A stretch of 64,000 nucleotides of DNA, taken from the NCBI RefSeq assembly GCF_023284025.1, contig NZ_JAKIKR010000001.1, positions 1 through 64,000 on the forward strand, in the 5' to 3' direction. Positions 45,183 through 55,254 of this stretch are shown one piece after another. The notes beneath the pieces are model-generated. The model was not told where the DNA came from, searched no databases, and worked only from the letters and a program-made list of their open reading frames with translations. The position numbers and the translations under genes were made by a program. The DNA is from Shewanella abyssi. GTDB taxonomy: Bacteria > Pseudomonadota > Gammaproteobacteria > Enterobacterales > Shewanellaceae. Every line of letters starts with the position of its first letter. Position 1 is the first letter of the stretch.

Positions 45183-46190
45183 TCATGTCATGTTTTGTCG
45201 ACCGTGAGGCTGACTAAAATCAAGTTCTGGTCCATTGGGAACAACCCTTGTTGGGTTAATCATGTCATGACTGAAATAGTAATGCTGTTTAATATGCTCA
45301 AAATTAACCGTCTGCGCCACGCCCTTCATTTGGTAGATCTCTTTTACATAACCTGACAGATTAGGGTAGTCCGATATCCGTTTTTTATTGGTTTTAAAGT
45401 GTCCGACATAGACGGCATCAAAACGAATTAAGGTCGTAAACAGACGAATGTCAGCCTCTGTGAAGACGTTACCCGTGAGATAGCGCTGAGTTGAAAGTTG
45501 CTGTTCTAGTTTATCGAGCGCAGTAAATAGTTGCTCGTATGCATCATGATAGGCAGTTTGGCTGGTGGCAAAACCTGCTTTATAGACGCCATTATTAATG
45601 CTGCTATATATCCATTCATTGAGTTCATCGATTTGAGTCCGCAGTTGTAGCGGATAAAAATCACTGCTGCTATCAATCAGATGATCAAATTCACTGTTAA
45701 ACATACGAATGATTTCAGCGGATTCATTACTGACAATAGTGTTGGTATGGGTGTCCCATAATACAGGCACTGTTACTCGACCATTATAATTGGCATCTGC
45801 TTTTTGATAGATTTGATAGAGAAAATCAGCAGCGTTTAAGGTGTCGTGTTGCCCGCCATCGATATGACGTGCTATTTCGCTTTGGTTGACACCAGAAAAC
45901 TCCCAGCCATTGGCGAGCATGTGTGGTTCAACGACCGTTACGCCAATAATGTGTTGTAGGTTTTTCAATTGTAGATAGATTAATGTTCGGTGCGCCCATG
46001 GACACGCTAACGACACATACAGATGATAGCGATTCTTTTCAGCTTTAAAGCCACATTTACCGGCTTGTTTAGGCTTTCCATCTTGGGTGATCCAATCCCT
46101 AAAACTAGATTCTGATCGAGTAAATTCGCCCGCCGTTTCTTCTGTTGGATACCATTTATCGACCCATTGACCGTTATGCAGTAAGCCCAT
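45183..46190 (-). CDS. Glutathione S-transferase family protein (YqjG type)
   Basis: A 335-residue glutathionyl-hydroquinone reductase. The active-site motif is LACPWAHR (CPWA, with catalytic Cys). Other typical blocks are SNESAEIIRMFNSEFD and AGFATSQTAYHDAY. It reduces glutathionyl-quinone adducts. ATG 46190 (MGLLHNGQ) has GGGAA upstream and is preferred over an ATG 21 bases earlier. It is convergent with the DUF3389 gene and divergent from the esterase gene. Confidence 0.88.
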   Translation of the reverse strand: MGLLHNGQWVDKWYPTEETAGEFTRSESSFRDWITQDGKPKQAGKCGFKAEKNRYHLYVSLACPWAHRTLIYLQLKNLQHIIGVTVVEPHMLANGWEFSGVNQSEIARHIDGGQHDTLNAADFLYQIYQKADANYNGRVTVPVLWDTHTNTIVSNESAEIIRMFNSEFDHLIDSSSDFYPLQLRTQIDELNEWIYSSINNGVYKAGFATSQTAYHDAYEQLFTALDKLEQQLSTQRYLTGNVFTEADIRLFTTLIRFDAVYVGHFKTNKKRISDYPNLSGYVKEIYQMKGVAQTVNFEHIKQHYYFSHDMINPTRVVPNGPELDFSQPHGRQNMT

Positions 46191-46362
46191 TTTGTTTGGT
46201 TCCCATATCATCTGTTTTCAATAGTCACAGCTTAGTTGGAGAGCGGCCAGCTTTAAAGCGCATTTAGTCGCTAAAACCTTTCTATTTAATATGTGTATGA
46301 CTGCTCCGCTACTGATATTATTGCAGCCAGTTAATCAGCTATTGCTACGAAAAAGGAAAGTC

Positions 46363-47034
46363 ATGTTAGATAAACCGTTAGAGAGAATAACTGTAGAACC
46401 ACGCACAGAGGCAACAGCCTGTGTTATTTGGCTTCATGGTTTGGGCGATTCTGGTGCGGGTTTTGCCCCGGTTGTGCCAGCTTTAGGACTTCCAAGTGAG
46501 CACACTATTCGATTTATCTTTCCCCATGCACCAGAACAAGCTGTCACCATCAATGGCGGCTATATCATGCGTTCATGGTATGACATCAAAAGTATGGACC
46601 TGCATGACCGCGCAGATATGCAGGGTGTTTTAGACAGCGAGATTCAAATCAAAGCACTTATTAATGAACAAATAGCCTTGGGGATAGATCCTAGTAATAT
46701 TGTGCTAGCAGGTTTTAGCCAGGGCGGCGTGATGAGTCTGTTTACCGGTTTAAGGCTGCAGCACAAATTGGCTGGAATAATGGCGTTATCGTGCTATTTG
46801 CCCACGGCTGATAAGTTGCCAAATGATCTTGCGAGTGCGAATGTTTCGACCCCAATACTGCAGCAACATGGTGTTCAGGATGAGGTCGTTGCGTTAAGTG
46901 CGGGGTTAATGGCATTCGAACTTCTTAAACTGCAGGGTTATGACAATCAGTGGCAAACCTATGACATGGGCCACAGTGTGCTACCAGAACAGCTGCGTGA
47001 CATCTCAAAATGGCTGCAAAAAGTCCTAAAGTAA
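46363..47034 (+). CDS. Carboxylesterase/phospholipase family alpha/beta hydrolase
   Basis: A 223-residue hydrolase: VIWLHGLGDSGAGF (oxyanion region), nucleophile serine in GFSQGGVM, and a Ser-Asp-His triad completed by D in GVQDEVV and H in MGHSV. Typical of the EstB/acyl-protein thioesterase family. ATG 46363 has AAGGAA upstream; an upstream ATG in frame is less likely. Confidence 0.9.
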   Translation: MLDKPLERITVEPRTEATACVIWLHGLGDSGAGFAPVVPALGLPSEHTIRFIFPHAPEQAVTINGGYIMRSWYDIKSMDLHDRADMQGVLDSEIQIKALINEQIALGIDPSNIVLAGFSQGGVMSLFTGLRLQHKLAGIMALSCYLPTADKLPNDLASANVSTPILQQHGVQDEVVALSAGLMAFELLKLQGYDNQWQTYDMGHSVLPEQLRDISKWLQKVLK

Positions 47035-47419
47035 GATTAGAATAGTCTAATGGCCTATTTTTTGAACGATTGTGCGTTGTGATTTATTACAACGCTTGTT
47101 CTCGTTTAAGGATAATGTGCTATGCACAGTTATAATTCATAAACCCATGAAATGCTTTATTTTAGTTCTTTACCTTTATGTTGCTACAGTTTAGAACTAG
47201 CTCGCCTCAATCTTAAACTTACCCCCTTCGTTCTGTTTTTGGTACGTCATTTGGAATAAAACACTTTAAAAATAGGTGCTTAGATCATCTTATGTAATGA
47301 ATGTGACACAAATAAAGCATAATCTTTGCTAAGATGAATGACGGTTGAAATAGGGTTATTTCTACCGAACTAAATAAAATGTTGTAAAAACATAAAAAAT
47401 AATCAAGGGGTTGATTGTA
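47035..47419. other. 385-base region before the nucleotidase gene
   Basis: No gene on either strand is supported. It should contain the promoter for the nucleotidase gene. A GTGA-type half site near 47301 was noted but is not convincing. Confidence 0.4.
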
Positions 47420-49330
47420 ATGAAAAAGACTTTAATCAAAGGGCTAGTGGCGACGGCTGTTGTGACTGCTTTAACAGCATGTGGTAGTGACAATGATGAT
47501 ACTTCATCTGTAAATAAATTTGACTTAACAATCGCACATATTAACGATACGCACTCTAGCTTCGATCCAACATCTTTCGATTTTACCGCTCAAATAAATT
47601 CAGCTGATTTTGCCGTTCGTACATCTGCCGGCGGCTATCCACGCGTCGCGACAGCGTTAAAAACAGCTCGCGCAGCAGCAGATGATGCTGATAAACCATT
47701 TCTAGCTTTACATGGTGGTGATGCTTTTCAAGGGTCTTTATATTTCAACGTATTAAAAGGTGCTGGTAATGCCACTTTATTACGTGAAATGGGACTTGAT
47801 GCAATGGCGATTGGTAACCATGAATTTGATTTGGGTAATGAACCATTAATCGAATTCGCCAATAAAGTTAACTTCCCTATTTTGGCTGCAAACCTCGACA
47901 CTTCTGCTGATTCTCAAATGGGCGATGTTACTAATATCATGCCTTACATGGTCAAAGAGTTTAATGGCGAGCAAGTGGGTATTTTCGGCTTAGTGTTAGA
48001 AGATATGGAAAGTATTTCATCTCCAGGTGAGGATCTTGTTTTCAATAAGGAGATTGAAACGGCTCAAGCTACCGTTGATACATTGAAAGATCTTGGTGTT
48101 GATAAAGTCATTATGGTGAGCCACATTGGTTTAGACCGTGACATTTTAATCGCTTCAAACGTAAACGGTGTTGACGTTATCGTTGGTGGTCACTCTCATA
48201 CTCTACTAGGTGACTTTACCAATATCGGTAATGGTAACGGTTCAGCGACTGCTGGTTACGCTGAAATGTTTACTAACCCAAATGGCACAACTAAAACGTG
48301 TATTGTGCAAGCTGGCGATGTTGCTCAAGCGGTAGGTCAAGTTGATGTTAGTTTCGAAAATGGTGAAATAACAGCTTGTGAAGGTAATAACACCCTGCTT
48401 ATTGATAACGATTTTAAGCATAAGTATGACGGTGATAATAGAGTAGTACTAACTGAAGCCGATCAAGCATCTACTGAAGCATTTGTGAATGAGCAAAACA
48501 ATATCGCGTTTACAGAAGAAGATGCTTTGCTGCGTAATATTATCGATATTGATTACAAACCGCTTATTGAAGAATATGAAGGCTTGGTTATTGGTCAAGT
48601 ATTCGATGCTAATGATCCTACTGATAGCGGCAGCCTAGATAATGTTCGTATACCTGGTTTTGCTCGTAGTGGCGCATCGTTGCCTGTTACTGGTTCAGAG
48701 GCAGGTGCTCAAGTTGCAGCATCTATGGTATGGAAGCTAAATAAGTTGGGTTATGGCGTAGATATGGCCATTACCAACACTGGTGGGGTGCGTAATAGCA
48801 TTGTTGCAGGCCCTGAAGGTTTGACTGCTGGTTATGTCGTTGGTTCATTACTGTACTTCAGTAACGAGTTAGCAATTGTTGAATTGACAGGCGCAGATAT
48901 TACTCAGTTGCTTGAAGATACGATTAACTACTCAATGAGCACCTCTACAGGTTCGTTCCCTACTTTTGCTAATATTGAATTTACATATAATGGTTTGGCA
49001 AGCGTTGGTGAACAAATTGAAAGTTTGAATGTTTGTCCTGATGGTGTCGCTGCAGGTAACTGTGCCGCTATTGAAGACGATACCACCTACAAGATAGCGA
49101 CTAACGCCTATATTGCTGGTGGTAAAGATGGTTATGAAATTTTTGATACTAAGAAGCAATCTGAGGTTGTTCTTTCTGGTTTTATTGATAACGAATCAAT
49201 GATTGAATATGTAGAAGCGTTAACTGCAGAAGGAAAGCAATTGGTTGAAATCCCAACGGGCTTGACCTTTATCGCGCCTGCTGATTTGAAAATTGATGAT
49301 CCAATCATTAAACCTGAAGACAATCAATAA
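47420..49330 (+). CDS. 5'-nucleotidase/UshA-like lipoprotein
   Basis: A 636-residue lipoprotein: lipobox LTAC (Cys about residue 21) and an acidic spacer, then the metallophosphatase domain with HINDTHSSF, GGDAFQGS, GNHEFDLGN and GGHSHTLL, and a C-terminal 5'-nucleotidase domain (TNTGGVRNSI, with substrate loop). It hydrolyses extracellular nucleotides for nucleoside and phosphate uptake. Start ATG 47420 with AAGGGG upstream; a TTG at 47411 is too near that site. A terminator follows. Confidence 0.9.
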   Translation: MKKTLIKGLVATAVVTALTACGSDNDDTSSVNKFDLTIAHINDTHSSFDPTSFDFTAQINSADFAVRTSAGGYPRVATALKTARAAADDADKPFLALHGGDAFQGSLYFNVLKGAGNATLLREMGLDAMAIGNHEFDLGNEPLIEFANKVNFPILAANLDTSADSQMGDVTNIMPYMVKEFNGEQVGIFGLVLEDMESISSPGEDLVFNKEIETAQATVDTLKDLGVDKVIMVSHIGLDRDILIASNVNGVDVIVGGHSHTLLGDFTNIGNGNGSATAGYAEMFTNPNGTTKTCIVQAGDVAQAVGQVDVSFENGEITACEGNNTLLIDNDFKHKYDGDNRVVLTEADQASTEAFVNEQNNIAFTEEDALLRNIIDIDYKPLIEEYEGLVIGQVFDANDPTDSGSLDNVRIPGFARSGASLPVTGSEAGAQVAASMVWKLNKLGYGVDMAITNTGGVRNSIVAGPEGLTAGYVVGSLLYFSNELAIVELTGADITQLLEDTINYSMSTSTGSFPTFANIEFTYNGLASVGEQIESLNVCPDGVAAGNCAAIEDDTTYKIATNAYIAGGKDGYEIFDTKKQSEVVLSGFIDNESMIEYVEALTAEGKQLVEIPTGLTFIAPADLKIDDPIIKPEDNQ

Positions 49331-49378
49331 TCTTTAGCCGTTAATCAGGTTGATTTATTAACTGCTCTAGAATCAAAA

Positions 49379-49405
49379 GCAGCCTCTATTTAGAGGCTGT
49401 TTTTA
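49379..49405 (+). terminator. Rho-independent terminator
   Basis: Stem AGCCTCTA / TAGAGGCT with a two-base loop and T run, after the nucleotidase gene. Confidence 0.85.
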
Positions 49406-49461
49406 TTTGTCATGCAAAGTACTATTTTATCTTTATTTCTACTAAAAAATGAAAAGTGGGA

Positions 49462-49489
49462 CTTGAAAACTAATTTGACGTCCTCATAT
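49462..49489 (+). promoter_or_regulatory. Sigma-32-type heat-shock promoter
   Basis: CTTGAAA (49462-49468), a 13-base spacer, then CCTCATAT (49482-49489). This is close to the sigma-32 consensus CTTGAAA-N11-16-CCCCATNT. It lies about 130 bases upstream of the Hsp20 gene. Confidence 0.75.
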
Positions 49490-49495
49490 CTATTT

Positions 49496-49622
49496 GTAGA
49501 GTCGCTCAACGAGGTCTCTAAACCATAGCTAGCTTTTACGCCTTCGGGGTAGGTGCTAGTCAACACAGCGCGACATATGTCGGCTACATACTTTATATAT
49601 TGCTTAATACAAGGATATACCC
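49496..49622 (+). promoter_or_regulatory. ROSE-like RNA thermometer in the Hsp20 leader
   Basis: In the transcript leader UAUAUUGCUU (49596-49605) pairs with the ribosome binding region AAGGAUAUA (49611-49619) around a five-base loop, with a single bulged G (in UUGCU). That is the ROSE thermometer signature, in which the Shine-Dalgarno AAGGA is masked at low temperature. Upstream hairpins are CGACATATGTCG (49571-49582) and a longer stem from CTAGC (near 49528) to GCTAG with a UUCG loop. Confidence 0.7.
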
Positions 49623-50063
49623 ATGAGAAATTACGACCTAACTCCACTTTATCGCAGCGCCATTGGATTTGACCGTTTAGCACAACTTGCTGAACATGCC
49701 GCGTCGAACAAAGGCAATTCTGGTTACCCACCTTATAATATTGAACTCATTAACGAACATCGTTACCGCATCACTATGGCCGTTGCTGGCTTTACGATGG
49801 ATGAGCTTGAGATAACCAGTGAAGGTGAAAAACTGCTGATTAAGGGGACTAAAGCGGAGCAGAGCGAAGAACGTAAATATCTTTATCAAGGTATTGCTGA
49901 ACGCGGATTTGAACGCACCTTCCAACTGGCTGATTACGTCACCGTTATCGGCGCCGATCTAGAAAATGGTTTACTCAATGTTGATCTTAAAAGAGAGATC
50001 CCAGAGGCGTTAAAGCCGAGAAAAATTGAGATAGGTACTTCAAGAATATTGGATGCTAACTAA
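49623..50063 (+). CDS. Hsp20 small heat-shock protein (IbpA-like)
   Basis: A 146-residue alpha-crystallin-domain chaperone. It starts [19 protein letters not shown] like E. coli IbpA/IbpB, has [20 protein letters not shown] at the domain start, and the C-terminal IEIG motif analogue (IEIGTSRI). It holds unfolding proteins during heat stress. The start overlaps the thermometer region, so translation should rise with heat. Single gene, followed by a terminator. Confidence 0.93.
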   Translation: MRNYDLTPLYRSAIGFDRLAQLAEHAASNKGNSGYPPYNIELINEHRYRITMAVAGFTMDELEITSEGEKLLIKGTKAEQSEERKYLYQGIAERGFERTFQLADYVTVIGADLENGLLNVDLKREIPEALKPRKIEIGTSRILDAN

Positions 50064-50118
50064 AATAAGTAAATAAATAATAGCTTCCCTGGCTGATGTA
50101 TTTACAAAGTAAGCATGT

Positions 50119-50147
50119 AAAAAGGGAGTCTTTCGACTCCCTTTTTT
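50119..50147. terminator. Bidirectional terminator between Hsp20 and ilvH
   Basis: Stem AAAAGGGAGTC / GACTCCCTTTT, loop TTTC, T run. Confidence 0.9.
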
Positions 50148-50201
50148 AGTTTCTGATATTGGTCGTTTCAGCTAGAAACGATAGCAAAAGTGCCTTAAAC
50201 T

Positions 50202-50696
50202 TTATGCACGCATTGATTTTTCACCGCGGGCTAGACCCACCACACCTGAGCGTGAAATCTCAATCACCTTCGTGATATCAGCCAATGCAGAGATACAAGC
50301 ATCCAACTTTTCACTAGTGCCAATTAGCTGCACCGTGTATAAGCTTTGAGTGACATCAACAATTTGCCCGCGGAAAATATCTGCCAGTCTTTTTACCTCT
50401 TCCCTAATCTCACCTTGAGCTTTTACTTTTATCAGTGCCACTTCTCTTTCTACATGGGCTGATTCAGTGATATTAGACACTTTAAGTACATCAATGAGCT
50501 TATGCAGTTGCTTCTCTATTTGCTCAAGCACCGCTTCATCGGCTTTAACAGCGATGGTTAAGCGAGATAGGGTTTTATCTTCTGTTGGCGCTACGGTTAA
50601 GGTTTCAATGTTATAACCGCGCTGAGAGAATAATCCGACAACACGAGAGAGCGCACCAGGTTGGTTTTCAAGTAATACACATATAATTCGACGCAT
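50202..50696 (-). CDS. Acetolactate synthase small regulatory subunit
   Basis: A 164-residue subunit that gives valine feedback to the synthase. ACT domain at the N-terminus (ICVLLENQPGALSRVVGLFSQRGYNIETL). ATG 50696 follows GGAGAAAAGC and overlaps the ilvI stop (TAATG). It is the second gene of an ilvIH operon. Confidence 0.93.
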   Translation of the reverse strand: MRRIICVLLENQPGALSRVVGLFSQRGYNIETLTVAPTEDKTLSRLTIAVKADEAVLEQIEKQLHKLIDVLKVSNITESAHVEREVALIKVKAQGEIREEVKRLADIFRGQIVDVTQSLYTVQLIGTSEKLDACISALADITKVIEISRSGVVGLARGEKSMRA

Positions 50697-52417
50697 TAGC
50701 TTTTCTCCGTTTTGCTCAACCACATTTCATTCATCGCACCACCACGGATCAACATCGGGTATACATGCTCAGTCTCATCAACGTGAATGTCGACAAATAC
50801 CAATTTGTCTTTCATGGCAAAGGCTTTCTCTAAACCTGCTTCTAACTGAGCAGGATCACTAATGGTTATGCCTACATGGCCATAAGCTTCTGCGATTTTA
50901 GCAAAGTCGGGTACTGAATCCATATAAGACTGCGAATGGCGACCGGCATAGATCATGTCTTGCCACTGCTTAACCATGCCCAGGAAGTGATTATTTAGAT
51001 TGATAATTTTAACGGGAATATCGTATTGCAGTGCGGTTGATAGCTCTTGAATGTTCATTTGAATCGAACCGTCACCCGTTATGCAAACGACCGTATCATC
51101 GGGCTTAGCCAGTTTAACCCCTAAAGCAGCAGGCAAACCAAAGCCCATGGTGCCTAAGCCGCCAGAGTTAATCCAACGACGTGGTTTATTAAACGGATAG
51201 TACAGCGCCGCAAACATCTGATGCTGACCCACATCGGAGGTGACATAGGCGTCACCGTTGGTCAGTCTATGCACGACTTCGATCACTTGTTGAGGCTTAA
51301 TCTTCTCTGCTGACTTTTGGTAAGCTAAACTCTTGCGACCACACCATTTGGCAATATCACTCCACCAATGGTCATTGGCCGTTGGATCGCTAATGCCGTA
51401 GTCATTGGCTTCAATTTGCTTGAGCATTTCATCCAATACTTTCTCTGCAGAACCCACAATTGGAATATCGACTTTAATGGTTTTTGAGATTGAAGAGGGG
51501 TCTATATCAATATGCAAAATAGTGGCATTGGGACAATATTTTTCAACATTGTTGGTGGTTCTGTCATCAAAGCGTACACCGATCCCGAAGATAAGATCAC
51601 TGTTATGCATGGTCATGTTTGCTTCATAGCAGCCATGCATGCCGAGCATTCCTACGCTGTTAGGGTGGGTGCCCGGAAATGCGCCGAGTCCCATCAATGT
51701 GCTTACTACTGGGATCCCAAGTTTTTCAGATAGTGCGAGGATTTGGCTGTCACAGCCTGATATTACCGCGCCGCCTCCCACATATAAAACAGGTTTTTTA
51801 GCGGCTAAGAGCGCTTGTAATCCTCTACGAATTTGGCCTTTATGCCCTGATGTGGTTGGGTTATATGAACGCATTGCAATATCTTCTGGATATTGATAAT
51901 CATGCAAAATTTCAGGGTTCATACAATCTTTTGGCACATCGACGACCACTGGGCCTGGGCGGCCACTCGCAGCAATGAAAAAGGCTTTCTTGATGATTGC
52001 GGGAATGTCACGGGGGTCAGTGACTAAAAAACTATGCTTAACAACGGGTCTTGAAATACCGATCATGTCGCATTCTTGGAATGCATCATTACCGATGAGA
52101 TGGCTATGAACTTGACCTGAAATAACCACTAAAGGGATAGAGTCCATGTATGCAGTAGCAATACCGGTAATGGTATTGGTAGCACCGGGACCTGAGGTGA
52201 CGAGGACAACGCCAACATCACCTGTCGCGCGGGCATAACCATCAGCCATGTGCACGGCTGCTTGTTCATGTCGCACTAGAATATGTTCAATATTGGATTT
52301 TTCGTGCAGAGCATCGTAAATATCTAAAACTGATCCACCTGGATAGCCAAAAATATGTTTAACGCCTTCATCGATTAGAGAACGGACGACCATACTGGCG
52401 CCTGATAGCTTCTCCAT
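50696..52417 (-). CDS. Acetolactate synthase large subunit
   Basis: A 573-residue TPP-dependent enzyme condensing two pyruvates (or pyruvate with 2-oxobutyrate) in valine, leucine and isoleucine synthesis. It aligns with E. coli IlvI throughout. The catalytic Glu is in [19 protein letters not shown]-binding region follows, and [16 protein letters not shown] plus NLNN bind TPP and Mg. First gene of ilvIH; its upstream region has a hairpin at 52575. Confidence 0.95.
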   Translation of the reverse strand: MEKLSGASMVVRSLIDEGVKHIFGYPGGSVLDIYDALHEKSNIEHILVRHEQAAVHMADGYARATGDVGVVLVTSGPGATNTITGIATAYMDSIPLVVISGQVHSHLIGNDAFQECDMIGISRPVVKHSFLVTDPRDIPAIIKKAFFIAASGRPGPVVVDVPKDCMNPEILHDYQYPEDIAMRSYNPTTSGHKGQIRRGLQALLAAKKPVLYVGGGAVISGCDSQILALSEKLGIPVVSTLMGLGAFPGTHPNSVGMLGMHGCYEANMTMHNSDLIFGIGVRFDDRTTNNVEKYCPNATILHIDIDPSSISKTIKVDIPIVGSAEKVLDEMLKQIEANDYGISDPTANDHWWSDIAKWCGRKSLAYQKSAEKIKPQQVIEVVHRLTNGDAYVTSDVGQHQMFAALYYPFNKPRRWINSGGLGTMGFGLPAALGVKLAKPDDTVVCITGDGSIQMNIQELSTALQYDIPVKIINLNNHFLGMVKQWQDMIYAGRHSQSYMDSVPDFAKIAEAYGHVGITISDPAQLEAGLEKAFAMKDKLVFVDIHVDETEHVYPMLIRGGAMNEMWLSKTEKS

Positions 52418-52796
52418 AATAATTCCTTTTTTAAGTTACCGCTACGGTATGCAGTATCTCACTACAGCGACGGTAATCGCTCTAATAATTAAGCTTGGAT
52501 GGTGATCCTTGCTCTCGTTTCGCCGATATATCTCAACAGAGATAGACATGTGATAGTAATACCTGTTCGGCTTAGACTCCAAATGGAGTCAGCTTTATAA
52601 TATAAAAACCTCAAATGATTACAAGGGATGAAAGCAAAAAAATTGTTCTATATGAAGAATTTTCAATATCTCTGGCAGAAAAACAACCTCGCTCAGGGCT
52701 GGGTTACCAGTGACTAAAAAGGGGGCGGGGCTTATAGATTAGGGAACGAGCTAAGCCGGCTAATCTCAACGCCCTTAGCTTTTTGCATTTTCAATA
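52418..52796 (-). promoter_or_regulatory. Upstream region of ilvIH
   Basis: A 379-base region between ilvIH and the transporter gene. The only clear structure is a perfect hairpin GACTCC-AAAT-GGAGTC (52575-52590) without a T run. No leader peptide rich in branched-chain codons was found, so classic attenuation is not supported. The ilvI ribosome binding site is AAGGAATTATT before the start. Confidence 0.4.
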
Positions 52797-54005
52797 TTAT
52801 TGGCTTAGCTGATGTTTACTAAAGAGCTGGCATAAGCCGACAAGGATGACCGCGGTTAACATTAATGCAGAGAAGGGAACTGCGGTTCCGGTATAGAACA
52901 ACGCGAGTAGAGGCCCTGCAAGGGCACCAAATCCGAATCTAAGTGTTCCTATTACGGCTGTTGCCGTTCCTGTTTCCTGTTGAAATTTCATCAATACAAT
53001 TGCATCGGCATTGACTGACATCACACCGAGACAAGCCATTAAGGGCAGTAACATAGCAACGGTAAATATGTAGTGTAAGTCGAACATGTTAACCAGTAAT
53101 AAGCCACAGGCGGCTATTGTCCCGAAGATGGTCGACACTCGCAGCATTCTCTTAGAACCATAACGACCCACAATCTTACTATTAATCACATTTGCGAGCA
53201 TAAGTGCGCCGACATTGGTGCTAAACAAAACGGCAAACAGTGATTTATCGAGGCCAAACACCTCCATATAGACAAACGGTGACGCCGTTAAATAACAGAA
53301 AAATGCAAAGGAGGTGAGCACACCACAGGCGATGTTTAACTTTACACCTGGTCTCGTTAATACAGTGCCATAGGAACCCAGAAAGGACTTATCACTACGG
53401 CTACTCGTATCACTGTCACTCGGCATGTTCAGTTTAAAGCAGACGAGGATAAGTAACGAAAACGCATAAAAAGCGAGAATAAAGAAGATTAAATGCCATT
53501 CGCCTAGTTCCAAGATTAAGCTACCAATACTCGGCGCAATAAGCGGAGCTAGCATCATAATAAGGCTCACATAGGACATCCCTTTAGCGGTATTTTGTCC
53601 GTAAATCTCTTTAATATAACCAGGAACAACAACCGTCGCGGCGGCGCCGATGAAAGCTTGAAAGAATCTTAATGCCAAAAAGGCTTCGATTGATTGAACA
53701 AATGCCAGTGCAAAGCTAGTAAGCATAAAGCCTGATAGACCTATAATGACCATTTTACGGCGACCATATCTATCTGCAAGTGGACCGAAGCTGAGCATTC
53801 CCAAAGCGTACCCGGCTAGATATAGACTAAGGGATTGTTGAACTAAGGTAATCCCGGTATCAAAACTGCTGGCTAAAGTGGCCATTGCTGGCAGGTACAT
53901 ATCGATGGCTAATGGCGTAATGGCTACAATCGCGGCAAGCATGGGGATGAGTAACGCTAAGTTGGGGATCCCTGTTTGGTTGGTGTTGCTGGACGTGTTC
54001 TTCAA
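52797..54005 (-). CDS. Bcr/CflA family multidrug efflux transporter
   Basis: A 402-residue MFS transporter with 12 TM helices. MFS motif A is GPLADRYGRRK, and ITPLAIDMYLPAM in TM1 is typical of the Bcr/CflA drug:H+ antiporter family. The loop after TM6 has SDSDTSSRSDKS. Single gene. Confidence 0.9.
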   Translation of the reverse strand: MKNTSSNTNQTGIPNLALLIPMLAAIVAITPLAIDMYLPAMATLASSFDTGITLVQQSLSLYLAGYALGMLSFGPLADRYGRRKMVIIGLSGFMLTSFALAFVQSIEAFLALRFFQAFIGAAATVVVPGYIKEIYGQNTAKGMSYVSLIMMLAPLIAPSIGSLILELGEWHLIFFILAFYAFSLLILVCFKLNMPSDSDTSSRSDKSFLGSYGTVLTRPGVKLNIACGVLTSFAFFCYLTASPFVYMEVFGLDKSLFAVLFSTNVGALMLANVINSKIVGRYGSKRMLRVSTIFGTIAACGLLLVNMFDLHYIFTVAMLLPLMACLGVMSVNADAIVLMKFQQETGTATAVIGTLRFGFGALAGPLLALFYTGTAVPFSALMLTAVILVGLCQLFSKHQLSQ

Positions 54006-54632
54006 TACTGCCTCTTTGAGTGTCGCTTGCTGACTTGCTAGTTCGGTGGTAATGCTTGAATTGTGTTACTAGGGAGCCAATTTAAATTTGGCTAGATTTA
54101 CTGCCGTTAAGACTGGTTAGTTTAGCTGACTTAATATCGAATTGAGATGGTACTAGCGATATGAAAAGTATTTAGCGGCTCTATAGTATCGTTTTAAAAA
54201 TAGTTAACCAATCATAATTCTATTGTAACCATTCTAAAAAGTGGCTCTATTTGTAAGTATCTATTTCTTGGAAACCGTTGTTTCTATTGCTTAGTTCATT
54301 TACATGTCACAGTCAGTAAAGTGTTGTCTTAAAGTCATCTCGCAACTCTTGTTCACTCAAAAGTAAGCGACTTAATCACTCAAACTGCTGCAACTGTGTT
54401 TTGCTAGTTAAAAGGAAAGCAATGAACAAAGATTACACAGATGTACCGCTGCTAATGTTTGTAGGATGACTCTGATTAGCCATTAATCACCCGCCGTTGA
54501 TCAAAATGATTATAGGTTGCAAGCATTAAAATAAAAAACTCCGCTACTGCTACAGTAACGGAGTTTTTTAATACTCAGACAATTGAACCAAGCTCAATGA
54601 CGAGCAATGCTCTATTTGGCTAAAGTACTTAG
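54006..54632. other. 627-base region without a supported gene
   Basis: A 15-codon ORF (ATG 54422 to TGA 54469, MNKDYTDVPLLMFVG) follows AAAAGGAAAG, but is too short to support. A terminator-like stem lies at 54533. No other ORF or RNA gene is seen. Confidence 0.35.
54533..54570. terminator. Rho-independent terminator
   Basis: Stem AAAAAACTCCGcTACTG / CAGTAaCGGAGTTTTTT with one mismatch; T runs on both strands. It can serve the gene at 54633 on the reverse strand. Confidence 0.75.
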
Positions 54633-54962
54633 TTAAAAGCCGCGAGGAAGTTGCCCTTTACCTGCTAACTTTTCACGCCAAAGTTCTTTTGGTGTTTTGC
54701 CACCATTTTTAGCCGCCTTTTTCGGAGCGACTTTTTTTGCTGCAGGTTTCACTGCTGTTTGTTTCACGGCTTTAGCTTCTACTGGTGCACTTTCGCCACC
54801 CATGTTAGCTAGCATTGCTTCTAACTCACTGAAGCGTAATGATTTACCACCATCTATTTTGTACCAGCTACCTTTCTGTTCAATTTTAACAGCTTGGCCT
54901 TCTTGCTTAGCAAGTTTGGCTTCTAGTGTGCTGATAACCTCTTCTTTGGTCAGTTTTGGCAT
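54633..54962 (-). CDS. Hypothetical protein with basic Ala/Lys-rich linker
   Basis: A 109-residue protein: an N-terminal charged helical part (LTKEEVISTLEAKL), a strand segment (AVKIEQKGSWYKI) and FSELEAMLANMGG, a Lys/Ala/Pro-rich linker (AAKKVAPKKAAKNGG) reminiscent of histone H1-like tails, then KTPKELWREKLAGKGQLPRGF. A nucleic-acid binding role is possible but not shown. Start ATG 54962. Confidence 0.55.
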   Translation of the reverse strand: MPKLTKEEVISTLEAKLAKQEGQAVKIEQKGSWYKIDGGKSLRFSELEAMLANMGGESAPVEAKAVKQTAVKPAAKKVAPKKAAKNGGKTPKELWREKLAGKGQLPRGF

Positions 54963-55254
54963 AATAATAACCTGTTTGTTTTTGTGTTTACATGAAGGTT
55001 TGAGGTGATTTTATCGTTTAATGCACCAAAAAGTCCAATTTCCACCACAAATGGCTTCATTTATATGATGTTTTAGACATTTCATGGTCATTAAGTGAGT
55101 TAAATTTGCTTATATTTGGGATATGGCAATTACAATCTCTGTGGGCTTTACCTAGCCAGTATAAAGTGTGCAGCTTAAATGGAACTTGAATTGGCTTGTT
55201 TGGGCATAAAAAGCGAGAATAGGGCATGCAAAAGAATATTTTATAGGTGAACTC

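Noticed and set aside
52575-52590. Hairpin upstream of ilvI as a branched-chain attenuator
   Set aside because: There is no T run and no leader peptide rich in Leu, Val or Ile codons.
54422-54469. A 15-codon ORF with a good ribosome binding site
   Set aside because: Too short and without recognised similarity; kept only as a note within the gap.
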